A stretch of 64,000 bases of DNA from Malus domestica (lineage: Eukaryota > Streptophyta > Magnoliopsida > Rosales > Rosaceae), in the NCBI RefSeq assembly GCF_042453785.1, contig NC_091672.1, positions 5,246,001 to 5,310,000 of the forward strand. Direction: 5' to 3'. How positions within the stretch are numbered: position 1 is the first letter of the stretch; each line of letters opens with the position of its first letter. The notes beneath the pieces are model-generated. The model was not told where the DNA came from and searched no databases. It saw only the letters and a program-made list of their open reading frames with translations. A program made the position numbers and the translations under genes. Below are positions 10,884 through 23,089 of the stretch, piece by piece.

Positions 10884-11591
10884 TGTAGACATCGAAATTT
10901 CGGTGAAATAAATGTTGATCAATAATTAAAATTTCAATGTTCACGTGTCATATAAATTTTACACATAGCATGTGACTAAACAAAAAATCAAAATAAATCG
11001 GAAAAGTCATCAAACATGACACGTGTCAACACCTGGCAGAAATGATTTATTTCATTTGATTATTTAAATCCAAAAAAATCAAGTTTTGGAATTCTATAAA
11101 TAGGAGGCTAAGGCATTCATTTTTGGACACCAATTCATAACCAATTCACCTCACACCACAACCTTGAAGCTTTGAAACTCCTAAGCTCCCAAGCAAATCC
11201 CGAAGGATCAAGAAAGCTCCATTCGTTCTTCGAAAAATCCTCATTCAAAAGCAAGCCCAAACGGTCCTTGAAGAACTTCCACTAATTCAAGATCAAGCCC
11301 CCCCCCCCCCACAGCCCTTGAAGAAAGTGTTCATCATTCATCATTCGTTCATCCCTAGATCAAGCCCCGACGGCCCTTTGGATCAACGATGTCAACAAAT
11401 CCGCACAACTGTTTATCCCAAGATCAAGCCCCGACGGCCCTTTGGATCAACAACATCAAATCCACCCATTACAAAGATAGAATCAGAGGCTAAATTTGTA
11501 GAAGAGATTGTTACCCCTAAATCATCAATACAAATATTATTTTGTACACGTGTTTCTTGTCTCGTTCATCGCAGGAATTTCCGTGTTTACA
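10884..11591 (+). mobile_element. 3' LTR of the gypsy element
   Basis: The LTR starts TGTAGACATCG right after a purine-rich tract (AAGTGGGGGCATT, 10871-10883) that can serve as the plus-strand primer site. It ends in TGTTTACA at 11591. The termini TGTAGACA and TGTTTACA form an imperfect inverted repeat. It holds a TATA box at 11095, then a leader with three ~62-71-bp-spaced repeats of AAGATCAAGCCCCGACGGCC; the first is disrupted by a C-tract at 11298. The 5' LTR is outside the window, so neither LTR identity nor the target duplication can be read. Confidence 0.82.
11095..11102 (+). promoter_or_regulatory. TATA box of the gypsy LTR
   Basis: TATAAATA in the context TTCTATAAATAGG lies about 210 bp into the LTR, as expected for the U3 promoter. 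Transcription would start roughly 30 bp downstream. Confidence 0.65.
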
Positions 11592-13242
11592 ATAACATGT
11601 GAGCTAGAAACCCTATGGCAGTCTGTACGGCTGAATTCATAGCTCCAAAAGTCACTCTAGCTAGAGTCACTACTATGACTTATATGGCAATATACTACAC
11701 AAGAGTCGGAACCAAACAAAAGGTCTATATGACAATAATGGGTGTAATACAATCATGCTCAATAATACTCTCACATAATAACCGGGCGATAAATCGCTAG
11801 TCATCTATGAGTCGGAACCATTAATAAGTTCTGTACGACAAGACTGTGCACCTAAATTGGATTCAATATGAGCATATGGTGCGAGAGGTGACATAATAAA
11901 CAGGCATATGCCATATCTATAGCTAAATCACAATCACCCTAAGTGCAGTTTTATGAGCTCACATTATTCAATCACATATCGCATCATCGATGATTCACAT
12001 AATCATACACAACTTACCTGAGCTTACCTGAGCGTCAACAGCACCACATTTATATATATAAAGCATCACATACCCAATCATGTATGAATTATAAACTTAT
12101 ATGCATGGCATTTATGGCATACTATTATTTAAACACATTTTTCTGGGAAAATATCAAGTATATAATATATACTGAAAACCAAAAGCCCACTCACTGATAT
12201 GCGAATTAACTATAAAAACGTTATTTTAAAGCACATAGGCAAAACTAGCTAATAACTTCTCATACATAACTCAAAATGGGTATATGAATATACCACAGTG
12301 ACCTACACAACCTCAGGATCATCCCCAAATTTTCAGATTAATTTTTAGACCCCTCACGCGCTGCCACGTGCCTGTGAGTGCACGGCAAGACGCGCGGCCA
12401 CGCGCAGGAAATCCTGACGGATTTCCTAACTGCCATTAGGAATATTCTGTTAAACCCAACGGTAATCGTCCAAACTAACTGATGGCATCAGCATATTCCG
12501 TCAAAACTGACGGAATATTCTCTTTCTTCTCCGGCGAGTCATCGGTCGCCGGTGACTTCGTCGATTTCAAGAAAAATATTAAAATCGTCCTAACTTCTTC
12601 ATTTTTGCACCATTTTTCATGAAATTTGAACCATTGGAAAGCTATCAACATGAAGAATCACGTTATACTATTTTTAAGCCTTGAAATCCACTAGAATTTA
12701 CCTGAGAAAGCTCGATAATCTAGTCAACTTTGAAAACCTTCGATCTCGGCCCTCCAACGTCCAAACTCTTCCAACGAACTAGCTTGAGCTTCCTTAGAAC
12801 CTCCTAAAGCTCCTAGTGAGCTTGAAATCTTCTGAAACACAAGGTTTTACGTCCTCATGAATAGTGCATCAAAGATGAGTTTCAGGTTCTCGAGATTTCG
12901 AAGGAATCCTTACCTGAAATGGGTACCAACCAACTTGAAATGGCACGAGGAATGCAATGGTGCCTTTAGAATCTTCAATCTGCGACTGGGAAGCTCACCT
13001 CGAGCTTGGTACGAGGAAGAAGAGAGAGAGAGAGAGAGAGTGAGTCCGAGAGAGATGAAGGCACGGGAGGGAAAAGAGAAAGAGTGAGTGTGGTGTGTGT
13101 GTGATCCACGTGATCACCAATCCAAAACCACACAATACACTCTAAGTCTCAATATGTCACACATACACACTACAATTTCCCCGTCCAAGGATTAAACTGT
13201 CATTTGACATCACTAAAAATTAAATATTCGGGACGGGTTATG
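11592..13242 (-). mobile_element. LTR-like sequence of another retrotransposon, reverse orientation
   Basis: On the minus strand this block opens TGTCATAACCCGTCCC at 13242, the type of terminus seen again at 43638 (TGTAACAACCCGACCC). It then runs about 1.6 kb without coding potential. The interior includes inverted blocks of gaatattc type (about 12440-12520), a GAGA run (13020-13042) and repeated phrases such as GAGTCGGAACC (11703, 11809). No internal gag-pol is attached, so a solo or truncated LTR is likely. The far end abuts the gypsy LTR and I could not fix it or find a target duplication. Confidence 0.5.
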
Positions 13243-13744
13243 ACAGATGGAGCCCGAGCGAGCCCGAGGGAGAGGCCCGACATGAGTTCCCAGCCCAAGA
13301 GCCCGAAGGCAATGTGAAGTAGGATGATGTCAGGGCAACGTTAGCCACAATATAAAAATAATAAAAATATAAAATATTAATAAAAAAAGTAAAATAAAAA
13401 AAATTGTAAAACCCAGCAGGCTTTGAACTCAACGGCTCTTGCCGGAGTTCGTCGCCGAGGTTGATGAATACCCATAGACAATCTGCGTGTGGGTGTTTAT
13501 TTTGGTTTTTTGGTTTTTTGTTTTTTTTTATATTTCATTAATTAATTTTTTAATAGAAAGTGGTACAACGAGACCAATTAAAAATCCTATTCAAAATTAT
13601 AAATAAAATTATTTTATATTATTTAATAAAAACTAATATTTTATTGTTTATTGCCAAAGCTATTCACTATAGGGATAGAGTTGCAAAAGACAATTATTAT
13701 TCATGGATGGATAGCATAGTGGATAGCCTTATGGGGCCTTAGGC
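13243..13744. other. Intergenic, repeat-like sequence upstream of the SAM-domain gene
   Basis: The sequence is low-complexity: GAGCCCGAG repeats at 13251-13310, then A/T-rich DNA. No ORF with recognisable homology is present. Part of it probably belongs to a dispersed element. Confidence 0.4.
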
Positions 13745-13932
13745 ACGGTGGAACTGCTTTAAACCAAAAGATTCAGGCTTCAGCAGCTGCGAACGCAACG
13801 GAAACTCAGACCCACCCGGCCAACCGACCCGACCCAAGCCCGGTTCGATCTAAGATTCAGAGATCCAAGGGAGAGAAGCAAAGCAACAACTGCCGACCCA
13901 TCACGCCTCCTCATCCTCCGGCTTTCTCTACT
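13745..13932 (+). other. Probable 5' non-coding exon of the SAM-domain gene
   Basis: This GC-richer, ATG-free stretch ends CTCTACTG followed by a donor GTAAAT at 13933. The next acceptor that fits, AACAG at 14784-14788, sits directly before the predicted start codon. An intron of about 856 bp in the 5' UTR is inferred. The transcription start is not defined. Confidence 0.5.
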
Positions 13933-14788
13933 GGTAAATTTCCTCATTTGGGTTTTCTTGTTCCGTTTCTGAATTTCCCTCCTTTATTCGTGTTATAATC
14001 TTTGCTTGTGCAAGTGTGATTCTTTGCTTCATTAGCTTCTAGGATTGTTTGGGTTCTGGGGATTCATGGATTTACTTGAAACTGTAGGGAAATTGGCGAA
14101 AACGATCAGAAATCGTCAAATCCCAATTGCTGAATCGATCAAAATTAAATATCGACGAGATATGGACGGAATATGGATGACATAGCGATCAAAGATTGAC
14201 AACATAGTGATGAGAATAGGAAGACATACCCAAAAACTGATGATTTTCAGCAATTAGTAGTTGAGCGGTAGACACTAATCCAAATCCAAACTATAGTGTA
14301 AATAAAGTAGATTTGGTTTAGTTTTTTGGGATGCTTAATTTCAATTTTGCACCAAAAGTTTAAATTTTGCATCCATTATTCAATACTAGCTCAATAATCA
14401 TAATGTCTTCCTACACTTTGCTTCTGAATTCTGATATATTATCATGTTTTAGAGTTTTTTAACGGAGAAATGTTAGGACCCGATTGTCCCACATCGGAAA
14501 AATAGCAGCGTATCTTGTGGTGGATTTTTATAGTGTATGGTATTCTGTAGGGATTCATGGTGTTGCGTAGAGTTCATAGTTACTCATGATCTCATTGTTT
14601 CCGTTTTATGTTTTAAGATGAGGAGGGGAATTTTGAATTCAGTTTTCAATTCAAATTGTATGTGAAGTGCTGTTGGTTGTTTTTTCATTGTTTGGCCATC
14701 AACTGCTCGAGTTTGAGTAGTACGTGTCCAACTGTCGGATTGTATTTTCCGTCGACAATGATCTCATTGTTTCTGATCCAATGAACAG

Positions 14789-15607
14789 ATGATTTCACAA
14801 GCAGGTTCTCTGCTGATGGACGAGAAAAGGCAAAGGCGACTGGGGGTTGCCTTGCACAAGAAGAATACCTTCGCTGGCGATCTAATTGAATCTTCAAACT
14901 CCGATAATGATCCTGATCTGCAAGATAGTTGGGTGATAGTTGAAAAGCAGAGAGTCAGAATTGTGATACCTCCCCTGCCTGTTGCTACTAAATCTCCACC
15001 GCCGAATCCAGGACCAGTCCAGCTGCGACCTGTGGCCAGAGAAGCGGAAGGCAACGAATCACGGTTTCCCGTTGAGACCGAGACATGTCCCAAGACAACT
15101 TCAGTTCATGAGTAAAAAAAGATTAAATCTCTTGCTCCTAAAAGGGTTGTTCAAGTTACTAGGAAATCTCCTGCTGCCGATTACGTTTCAACATTTCCGA
15201 AGCCAATGAAACGAGATTTGAGAATGGAATTACGAAATCCAGATCAGATTGCTACTTCAGAGTCTCATAGAACACTGGGAGTATCTAAAACCTCAAAAGC
15301 CATCATTCAGCCAAGACGATTACGACGTGGCCCCAGTATTTTCACCAATCAAGGAATGCTGTTGAAGCAAAAGCTGAGAGCTCTGAATCTCGAGAGGAAG
15401 CTTCAGGGAGCTGGTGGGTTAAGCAGGTGGTTAGCATCACTGGGACTGGGGCAGTTTGTTAGGATTTTCAAGAGGAAAGGTCTCAATAAAGTTCAGTTGG
15501 TGAATCTGACCATGAAGAAGCTCAAAGACATGGGTGCCAGTGCAGTAGGGCCCCGGAGGAAACTGATGCATGCAATCGACTGCTTTTGCCAGCCGTGCTT
15601 ATATTAA
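14789..15607 (+). pseudogene. SAM-domain (sterile alpha motif) protein, one in-frame stop
   Basis: The ATG at 14789 is the first base after a good splice acceptor. One frame of 272 codons runs to TAA at 15605, broken only by a TAA at 15113-15115 within an A-rich run. The N-terminal half is hydrophilic, with acidic patches and a Pro-rich PPLPVATKSPPPNPGP segment (about residues 65-80), and looks disordered. The C-terminal 65 residues form a SAM domain: GGLSRWLASLGLGQFVRIF, then LVNLTMKKLKDMGASAVGPR and a final helix. SAM domains mediate protein or RNA binding and oligomerisation. Plant genes of this architecture are known only as SAM-domain family proteins. The single stop, with a clean frame on both sides, fits a very recent pseudogene, a null allele or an assembly error. 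If translation stops at 15113, the product is 108 residues without the SAM domain. Confidence 0.75.
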
Positions 15608-17244
15608 AAGCATTCCGGAATTCATTTAGGTCCAAGCTGAGATAAAACCCAAAACCAAAATCCCTTTCTGCAATTGACATCAAATGCAGCAAGGTATGTT
15701 GTTTCCATTTCGATGTGTACGGTTTCCGGGTTGGTGCATATTCTGAGAAAGAAAATGTCTACAAACTACGAGTTAAGATTCTCTCCGGATTTCGGGCTCC
15801 CGAGCCGCCCAGGAAATCTGAATCACTTCACAGAAAATCAAGCCCTTGACCCACAACGATGATATTTTTCGTGCGAGAACGTAATGTGGTGGCGATGCTC
15901 ACGTTTTGACGGTGATGGGTATCGTGTTGTTTACTTTTCTGTTAAAATTTAGATATCATTGTATAAATGAAAAAAGAAACTATAGAAACAAGAGAAATTT
16001 TATTTGAACCCATCTAACTTTTTTCTACACTTAATTTACTTTCTTCATCCACATTGCTTATGTCGTGAAAAGGAAAAGATTAAAAATTAAAATTTTAATT
16101 GTCGAATTTGGTGCAAAATCGAGCACAACAACTTTCGACAAGTTGTACAACAAATCCTGTTTAATGAGATAATACTTTATTATTGTTGAAAAATTAAAAT
16201 TAAATATCAACGAAATATCAATCAAATATTTATTGTCAATATTCAAATAATAGATACTGACGACATAAAAAAGAAACTCAATAACTGATTAGATCTTGAC
16301 GATTCAATAACTAAATTTGAAAATTGATCATTTTTATTTCAAACACATAAAAATAAATGTATTTTTGTGCTATGAAAAAAATCATTATCTATATTACATA
16401 TTAATAGATAATTTTACACAAACAAATTTTTTTTTTTCTTCTGAATTTCTTAGCCATGCCATTTTATCATTGCCCTCTAAAATTATTTTCTCTCTTTCTT
16501 TCTCCTTCCTTAATGTCAATTTTTTTTTGTTTTTCAGATGTCTGCCAATTCCGTCAAAACAAATAACTTCTTCTATAAAAAAAAAAAACTTAGGTACAAT
16601 ATTAATAAAAAAAATAAAAATGATATTTCTCATAAAGTATGTGCAAAACAACTCTAGAGGTTGGAATCTTTTACTCAAAGAAATAAACAAACAAATCTGC
16701 TACAAAAATCTAGCTGTATGACGTGACAGTTCACAGGGAAGACAAGCACGTGGCATGCCAAAGAATCCGACACACGTACATATTACAGAATCTCCCACCC
16801 ACATACGTCTCTGTCTCCAGAGAGCCATTGGAGAGCTTTTTTTTTATTTTCCTAACAGACACGATGGAATTTTATTAACGTAACCGATCACTTACAAGAA
16901 TATTAGATGGGTACATATACTTCAATGATCAATTTCTTGATTTAAAGGTGATAAACACAAATACAAATGATTTTGAAACCCCTATACGGACATCACACAA
17001 AACACATCACTAGAACGAGAAATCCCAAAGTTGATATGTTCCATGGACACATGACATACCAAGCAACGAAACCCTCACCATTGGAGAGCTATGAGTGCAC
17101 TTCCGATTGGATTTCACACCCAACCCCATTCCCAGATTGTCCTTTCAAACTCAAGACAGGCAAAGAAGAAGAAGAAGTGAAGAACCCCATCAAATGGAAA
17201 ATTGACCAAAAAAATGCAACCAGATCCCATATTGTTCGAATCCG
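15608..17244. other. Intergenic region between the SAM-domain gene and a MITE
   Basis: The first ~250 bp are the likely 3' UTR. The rest is strongly AT-rich (16,050-16,640) with long A and T runs. ORFs on either strand have low-complexity composition (Lys, Asn, Ile, Phe) and no recognisable domain. Confidence 0.5.
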
Positions 17245-17455
17245 GATCTTTGCCAGATCTTCTTTGTGGGAATTCGAATATTTATAAATCTTGTTCGTTT
17301 ATCGTACATCGTGAGATCAGAAATTATTTTAAATATTTTTATTTAAAATTAAACACAAACAATATTTAATAAAAACTAATCATATGATATACGATAAACG
17401 GACACAATTTACAAATTCTCAAAATCCTCCGGAAAAGATCCTCCTTAATATTGTT
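17245..17455. mobile_element. MITE with long imperfect terminal inverted repeats
   Basis: The left arm CGTTTATCGTACAT (17296) pairs with the right arm ATACGATAAACG (17389-17400). The complementarity extends outwards imperfectly through AGATC/GGATC-rich ends to about 17455 (GGAAAAGATCCTCC). A related hairpin occurs at 26985-27115. It lies about 130 bp 5' of the ANT1-type gene, in its promoter. Confidence 0.65.
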
Positions 17456-17579
17456 CATCCCTTATCACCAGTCCCAATTTTATTATATATATATATATAT
17501 ATGGGAATTTGGTAGCTGCCCATCAACTCTTCCATAATTATAAGTCTCCCCCTCTCTCTCATTCTCGCAGTGAGAAACA

Positions 17580-20527
17580 ATGGAAGGTGGAGGGGGAGAA
17601 AGCAAGGGGGTTCCTCTGCTGGACAGGCCGGCTGGGGCTTCGACGGCGCAGACGCTCGGAAATATTATTGTTTCGGTTGTCGGCACTGGCGTTTTGGGCC
17701 TCCCCTTCGCTTTGAGAATCGCCGGTTGGCTCGCTGGTTCTCTTGGGGTCATGGTTGCTGGTCTCTCCACCTACTACTGCATGCTCCTCCTTGTCAGTTT
17801 TCCTCAGTTCCCTTCTCTTCCCTCCATTTTTTAAGATTTCTAAGAAATTGTATAATTATAAAGAATACTTATACAAATCCTGACCTAAGATCTTCGTTTG
17901 GTTTTAGTTAATACGTGTGCAATGTTCTGTTTGTGTGATTATTTGCTATGTTACACTAATCAATATGGTATTTTGCTCGACTACATGACGTGTTATGTTG
18001 TTAGATGATCGTTTAACATGTTATATTGTGAGATCGTTTATATCGTTTATTGTTAGATTGTTTTAACATTAATTTAGAACAGCTTCCATAGGAAGCACTC
18101 ATGTTTATAAGCGTTTCTGCTACAAGCACTTTCATTAGAGACATTCAAGTCTATATTAAAAATCCAAGTGCTCGTCCTTCTTGAAGAACCATTTTTCACA
18201 AAGCACTTCTAAGATCCATAAACACTTCTGAACTTATATGTTAACCGCAGTTAGAAGCACTTCTGATTGCCAAAAAGCGCTTTTAGCTCTTCAAGAAGCA
18301 ATCCCAAACAAGCGTTTGACTATTCGATATGTTATATTGTTAGACAATGTGTTATCGGTGCTATTAACTAGTTCATTTGGACATTACTTTAGACTATGTG
18401 ACGTGCTGTGTTTTTAGATGTGACATGTTATGCTGCTAGAGTACAACATTATTCTTTTGAACCACACATTTGAACAATCATCACCTGATCAATCGTTCAA
18501 ATTGCAATGTAACCTGCTAATTGTAACGGAATTGAACGATTCCTTAGAGTAAAGTAGAATTCTTTTTTCTTTTCTTGATTCACATCTCTATGATGCCGTA
18601 CTTTGATTTTTGGTTATTTTAATTTTGGGGATGAGGCAAAGTTTGAATTTAAACTCTTATGTTGTGATGTCGTGAAAATGAATAGGTGCAATGTAGGGAT
18701 AAGTTGGCATCAGAAGAAAATTCATCAGGTAAAAAAACTTATGGTGATTTGGGGCATGGATGCATGGGAAGAACAGGTCGTTATCTAACCGAATCCTTGA
18801 TTCTGATTGCCCAATGTGGAGGTTCCGTGGCGTACCTTGTATTTATTGGACAAAACCTTTCGTCGATGTTGAATGGCCACGGTTTCTCAGTTGCTTCCTG
18901 TATATTTTTATTAGTTCCAGTCGAAATTGGGTTGTCTTGGATAGGCAGTCTATCAGCTTTAGCACCCTTCAGTGTGTTTGCGTCAGTATGCAATGTGTTG
19001 GCTATGGCGTTTGTGGTGAAAGAAGACATACAGCAGGCAGTGGAGGGCGAGTTTTCTTTTAGGGATAGGACAGCGATCACATCAAGTATAGGAGGGTTGC
19101 CATTTGCAGGAGGTGTGGCGGTGTTCTGTTTTGAGGGGTTTGGGATGACATTAGCACTGGAAGGTTCTATGCGAGATAAAAGTACATTCCCGAGGTTGCT
19201 TGCTCAGGCTTTCACAGGGATAACCCTTGTCTATTGTTTATTTGGATTTGCCGGTTACATGGCTTATGGTGATCAAACCCTCGAAATTGTCACTCTCAAT
19301 CTCCCTCACAATTGGTCTGCCATGGTGGTTCAGGTAATGTACTCCAACCTTCCATGTTATACCAGTCAACGCTTATCATTCTTTCAACTTTTACATGCAC
19401 TTGCTTACTTTTATTGTCTTGAATTTTGGATAGAAAAATGAAAAGGAACAAACCTTTCATTTGATTCGCTCATAATTTTTTTGGCAAGAAGATGAACTTA
19501 AACTAACTCTAGAAAAGTCCTTTCTATTGTTAATATGTACGATGACAACAAATCACTTGTTTGCTTCCTAGAAGCTTAATTAATAGTTTCGCTGCCAAGC
19601 TATATACCGTTGTATTCGTCCCACACTTGGTTCAATACTTCATTTTCGTCACGGTCTTTTCGTTTGCTTATAATTTCCATTCTAAAAAGTATTTGATATT
19701 GAAATAAAAATAAATTAATAAATACATGTAGGATGTATCTTTAAGTATAAGGGAAGTACTTGTTATGTAATCTGATATGAGAGGCTGTGGAGTCCTTTTG
19801 CTTTCTTTCTCTAATTTCAAGCAATAATATCGTGATTTAGATATCATATATGAGACCTAATAGCTGAATTGATGACTTGGTGACCATATACTGTGACTAT
19901 ATATCGTGTCGAATACTTGGTGAAAAATACTGTTTCATGGTTGCTTGATGGGTTATAACTTACAGTGTATGGAGTTTCTCTTGATAAGATTTATGGGCGT
20001 TTAACTAGTAATCATGACATATGACTAGATCGATGCAGGAATGTCTTTCCTTTCTGTTATACCTTGAAAAACTGTAGTAGGATATATTCGCTGATCATTG
20101 TGCTGACTGACAACAGATTGGTTTGTGCTTGGGGCTAATATTTACCTTCCCAATCATGCTACACCCGATAAACGAGATCATAGAAGGGAAGTTGGTAAAA
20201 GGCAAATGGTTTCAGAAAGCTCATGATGACAATGACGATTATTCAACGATGCCGCCTCTAGGAAGGTTTGCAGTGTACGTGAGTCGAGCAATAGTGGTGA
20301 TCATACTGGCCGTCTTGGCCTCGTGCGTTCCAGGGTTTGCAGTATTTGCGTCGCTCGTGGGAAGTACTGTATGTGCACTGATCTCATTTGTTCTACCTGC
20401 TTCATTTCACTTAGCATTGTTGGGTTCTTCCCTAAAATTGTGGCAAAGAACCTTGGATTGTTGCATATTATTTTGCGGAATGCTTTTTGCCGCATACGGC
20501 GCTTACAATGCCGTAGTTGGCGTTTGA
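17580..20527 (+). CDS. ANT1: Aromatic and neutral amino acid transporter, ANT1 type (AAAP family)
   Basis: Three exons, all joined in phase 0: 17580-17792, 18686-19333 and 20117-20527 (TGA). They give 423 residues, the usual length of Arabidopsis ANT1. Introns are GT-AG (donors GTCAGT and GTAATG). The N-terminus is short, hydrophilic and Gly-rich, then TM1 begins at TLGNIIVSVVGTGVLGLPFA (residues ~25-44), the AAAP signature region. About eleven hydrophobic helices follow, with GGLPFAGGVAVFCFEGFGM mid-protein and LVGSTVCALISFVLPASFH near the C-terminus. The family (amino acid/auxin permeases) moves amino acids with protons. Arabidopsis ANT1 was shown to carry aromatic and neutral amino acids, and also auxin compounds. 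Substrate here is inferred from similarity. No stops or frameshifts are seen. A TA-rich stretch (17484-17502) and a CT-rich leader precede the ATG. Intron 1 carries a repeat. Confidence 0.93.
18075..18315. repeat. Repeat in intron 1 of the ANT1-type gene
   Basis: The sequence is built from variants of AGAAGCACTTCT and AGCGCTTTT (18123, 18206, 18248, 18276). It begins near AACAGCTTCCATAGGAAGC and ends near CCCAAACAAGCG, the appearance of a dispersed plant hAT-type MITE. Target duplications were not resolved. Confidence 0.5.
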
Positions 20528-20837
20528 ATCGCTTGTCGTAATTAGTACTTTACAAGTAAGAGATACATGAATACAAACTGTACAATGGGGAAGCAGAAGA
20601 ACTCTAATCTGTATCTGGATTCCAATATTCGATGTACCACCAGTGTATAATATTCTTCAGCCCAATGATGCAGAAATCCGAAATCTGAACCATCAAATCC
20701 TTTACTTCTAATTTAAGCAAATTTTCTACATGACGATTACCACGTGGCTGTTTTCCAGTTACAAACAATAGTTTCGTGTGACAACGCTGTTGTACTTATT
20801 GTGTTTTCGTATGAGGCTGCTGTCATTGACGCTAATT
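20528..20837. other. 3' flank of the ANT1-type gene
   Basis: Likely 3' UTR and downstream sequence; no separate gene is seen. An ORF on the minus strand that extends into the SINE-like repeat has no recognisable domain. Confidence 0.4.
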
Positions 20838-20945
20838 TTTTTTTTTTTGTTTTTTGACACGAGGTAGTTGGAAAGAGGGGATTCAAACTCCGAACCTCGG
20901 GTGCGAGGATAAATGCCCGTAACCAACTGAGATGCAAACTCTTTG
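20838..20945 (-). mobile_element. tRNA-derived SINE-like repeat
   Basis: On the minus strand the sequence has an A-box-like TCTCAGTTGGTTACGG and a B-box-like GGAGTTTGAATCCCC, followed by an A-rich tail (the T-run at 20838-20856 on the + strand). These are polymerase III promoter features typical of tRNA-derived SINEs. A clear target duplication was not found. Confidence 0.55.
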
Positions 20946-21603
20946 CGTTATTGATCACAATCTGATAAACGAAAATGGAATTATAGATCAAGCAACAAGT
21001 TCCACCAGAATAAGTCCTCGCATTAACCACAAAGAATGGATCACTGTTGCTTGATTCTAAGGCCCATCCAGTAAACAGATGGGGGCACACCTGACCTCCG
21101 AAGCATAATTGCCGATTGCTTCGGCGGTCAACTAGGTTTGCCTCCAACGTGCATTTAAGTTATACATCTGAATAAGAATCGTTATATCATTTAACTTAAT
21201 AGAATCTCATGGTTTTTGTTCAAATGTAAAACTTAAATGTGCACTTTTAACGTGCGTTCAGGCAATCTAACACCCAAATCTCTGTATGTAACTTCAAACT
21301 TGTTAGGAAACAAGATATTCTGTCGCAGTGGCGGTTCTGAGGTCCGAGGCTAAACGGGCCCTTGTGGATATTTGTTGAGTGCAGAATGCACCTCCTCCCA
21401 AGCTTGCAAGTAATAACGCCGCTTAGCCGCGCATCCGAGCCCAACAGATCGAAATAATACCGACTTATAAATCAACTTCACCCCGTTTGTCAACCTTTTT
21501 GTACTTTCATCCCTCATTTAACTTTAACTCATCTCTTGCAAGTTTTTACTTTTTATTCATTTAAGTATTGGATGAGATTTTTACGGTTTACTAGAGTGGT
21601 GAG
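20946..21603. other. Intergenic region
   Basis: No gene is supported here. Minus-strand ORFs (21147-20737, 21444-21247) have no recognisable domains and overlap repeat sequence. Confidence 0.4.
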
Positions 21604-21722
21604 GCCGTGTTTGGTATTATATTTGAATTCAACTTTTTAAACTCAAAAACACTTTCAAGTTTTAAGCTTTAAAAACTTGTTTGGTAAGATTATTTTTAAA
21701 ATTTGAACTCAATACTAACTTA

Positions 21723-22100
21723 GGGGGCGTATTCAATTGGGATTTTAAGGGATTTTAATTTTTTAAATGAATTTAGGTGTATTCAATCAGGATTTAAGTG
21801 ATTCTCTAAAATTCTAAGTGTATTCAATTAGAATTTTAAGATGATTTATTAAAACCCTTAGAAATCCGGATGTATTCAATTAGAAATTGATTTTAAAGAA
21901 TTTGAGAAAGTTGAGGAATTAGAGTGAATTAGAGAGATTTCGTAGTGTATTATCCACAAATCTCATCTCTTTCCATGAGATTTTAAGGGAACTTAATCAA
22001 AATTTTATATGGAATCTCTATAAATCAATTAAACTTCATAAAAATTCATGAATTTATAAATCTATTAAAATCTCTCACATTCTCAATTGAATACACCCCT
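21723..22100. mobile_element. PIF/Harbinger-like MITE with TTA target duplication
   Basis: Terminal inverted repeats GGGGGCGTATTCAATTGGGA (21723) and TCTCAATTGAATACACCCCT (ending 22100) match at 17 of 20 positions. The element is flanked by TTA on both sides (21720-21722 and 22101-22103), the duplication typical of PIF/Harbinger. Internal copies of GTATTCAATTAG-like sequence (21778, 21819, 21871) suggest internal duplication of the end. It has no coding capacity. Confidence 0.85.
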
Positions 22101-22189
22101 TTAATAAAAAAACCTAATATCTACAAAACACTAAAAGCGAATTTTTAGAGTTTTAAAACTTAAACCACTTCTTTCTATTTTTCTCTCTC

Positions 22190-22207
22190 CTCCCCTCTCA
22201 CTCCGAA

Positions 22208-22246
<39 letters not shown>

Positions 22247-22400
22247 CTTCTCTTTCCTTCTCTCTCTTCTCCATTTCATTCTGCTCTCTTCATTCTCTCT
22301 CCTCCTTCTCTCTATCTCCTTCAATCCTCTTCTTCTTTCTCTTTCCTCCGATCCTATCTTTCTTTCCTTCCTTCACTTTCCTCTTTCTCCCTGTCTTTGA
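22190..22400. repeat. CT-rich tract with (CT)n microsatellite
   Basis: A pyrimidine-rich block with an uninterrupted CT run at about 22209-22241, followed by imperfect TCTC/CTTC repeats. Confidence 0.9.
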
Positions 22401-22560
22401 ATTTCTTTGTTCAGTTTAAGTTTTAAGATTTAAAAAACAATTTTACATCTCATACCAAACAAGTTTTTTAGTGTTAAAAAAATTGTTTCCAAAAGATGTT
22501 CTTAAGAAATGTTATGAGAAATGATAAAATTTTTTTAACAGGATACCAAATAGACCCATT

Positions 22561-23089
22561 TTTTAGGTGTTTTTATCCTTATATATTTGTTTAAAAATAT
22601 TTGATTTAGGCATTGAAGAGTAGTCACCCGATACCACATTGATACCACTTAAGTGACCTGAATCGATAAATCAACTCAGCTACAAATCATTTGTAAAATA
22701 TTTTAATGATTAATATTAAAATAAAAAAAAATACAAAGTTCAATTTAATTTTTGAAATATCCAAGAATAGAACCACGTGGACCGAAAATAGGCCGTCTCT
22801 TCATCTACAAAAGTTGGGTGGTATAAACAATGATTTCACTCATTGTTGGAATATGACGTTTCAGGTGACAAACAGATTTCGGTGCCTCCAAGCTTAAATG
22901 TTGTGGCCACTCACCTAGGTCACCTTGGCTTAGCATGAACACTCAACTCTGCTTTTGGCACGAGATTACAAAGTGGGAAATGAAAGTAAGGGGGAAAAAC
23001 AAAATAGACACTTAGATTCTCATTCTTTTTCATTGTAAAGATCAAGCTACATGGAAAACGTTTCGATTTTCAAAATGTTTTTTGCGTAG
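22561..23089. other. Intergenic region
   Basis: AT-rich sequence with no supported gene. The 63-codon ORF at 22706 has no recognisable domain. Confidence 0.4.

Larger units (their letters stand above)
21604..22560. mobile_element. Large inverted-repeat element, host of a nested MITE
   Basis: The left end (GTGTTTGGTATTATATTTGAA at about 21608) and the right end (its complement near 22525-22555, CAGGATACCAAATAGACCC) form an imperfect inverted repeat. Inner complementary blocks lie near 21650-21700 and 22420-22470. The interior is interrupted by a 378-bp MITE and a CT-rich tract. I infer an old non-autonomous DNA transposon; boundaries are approximate. Confidence 0.45.
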
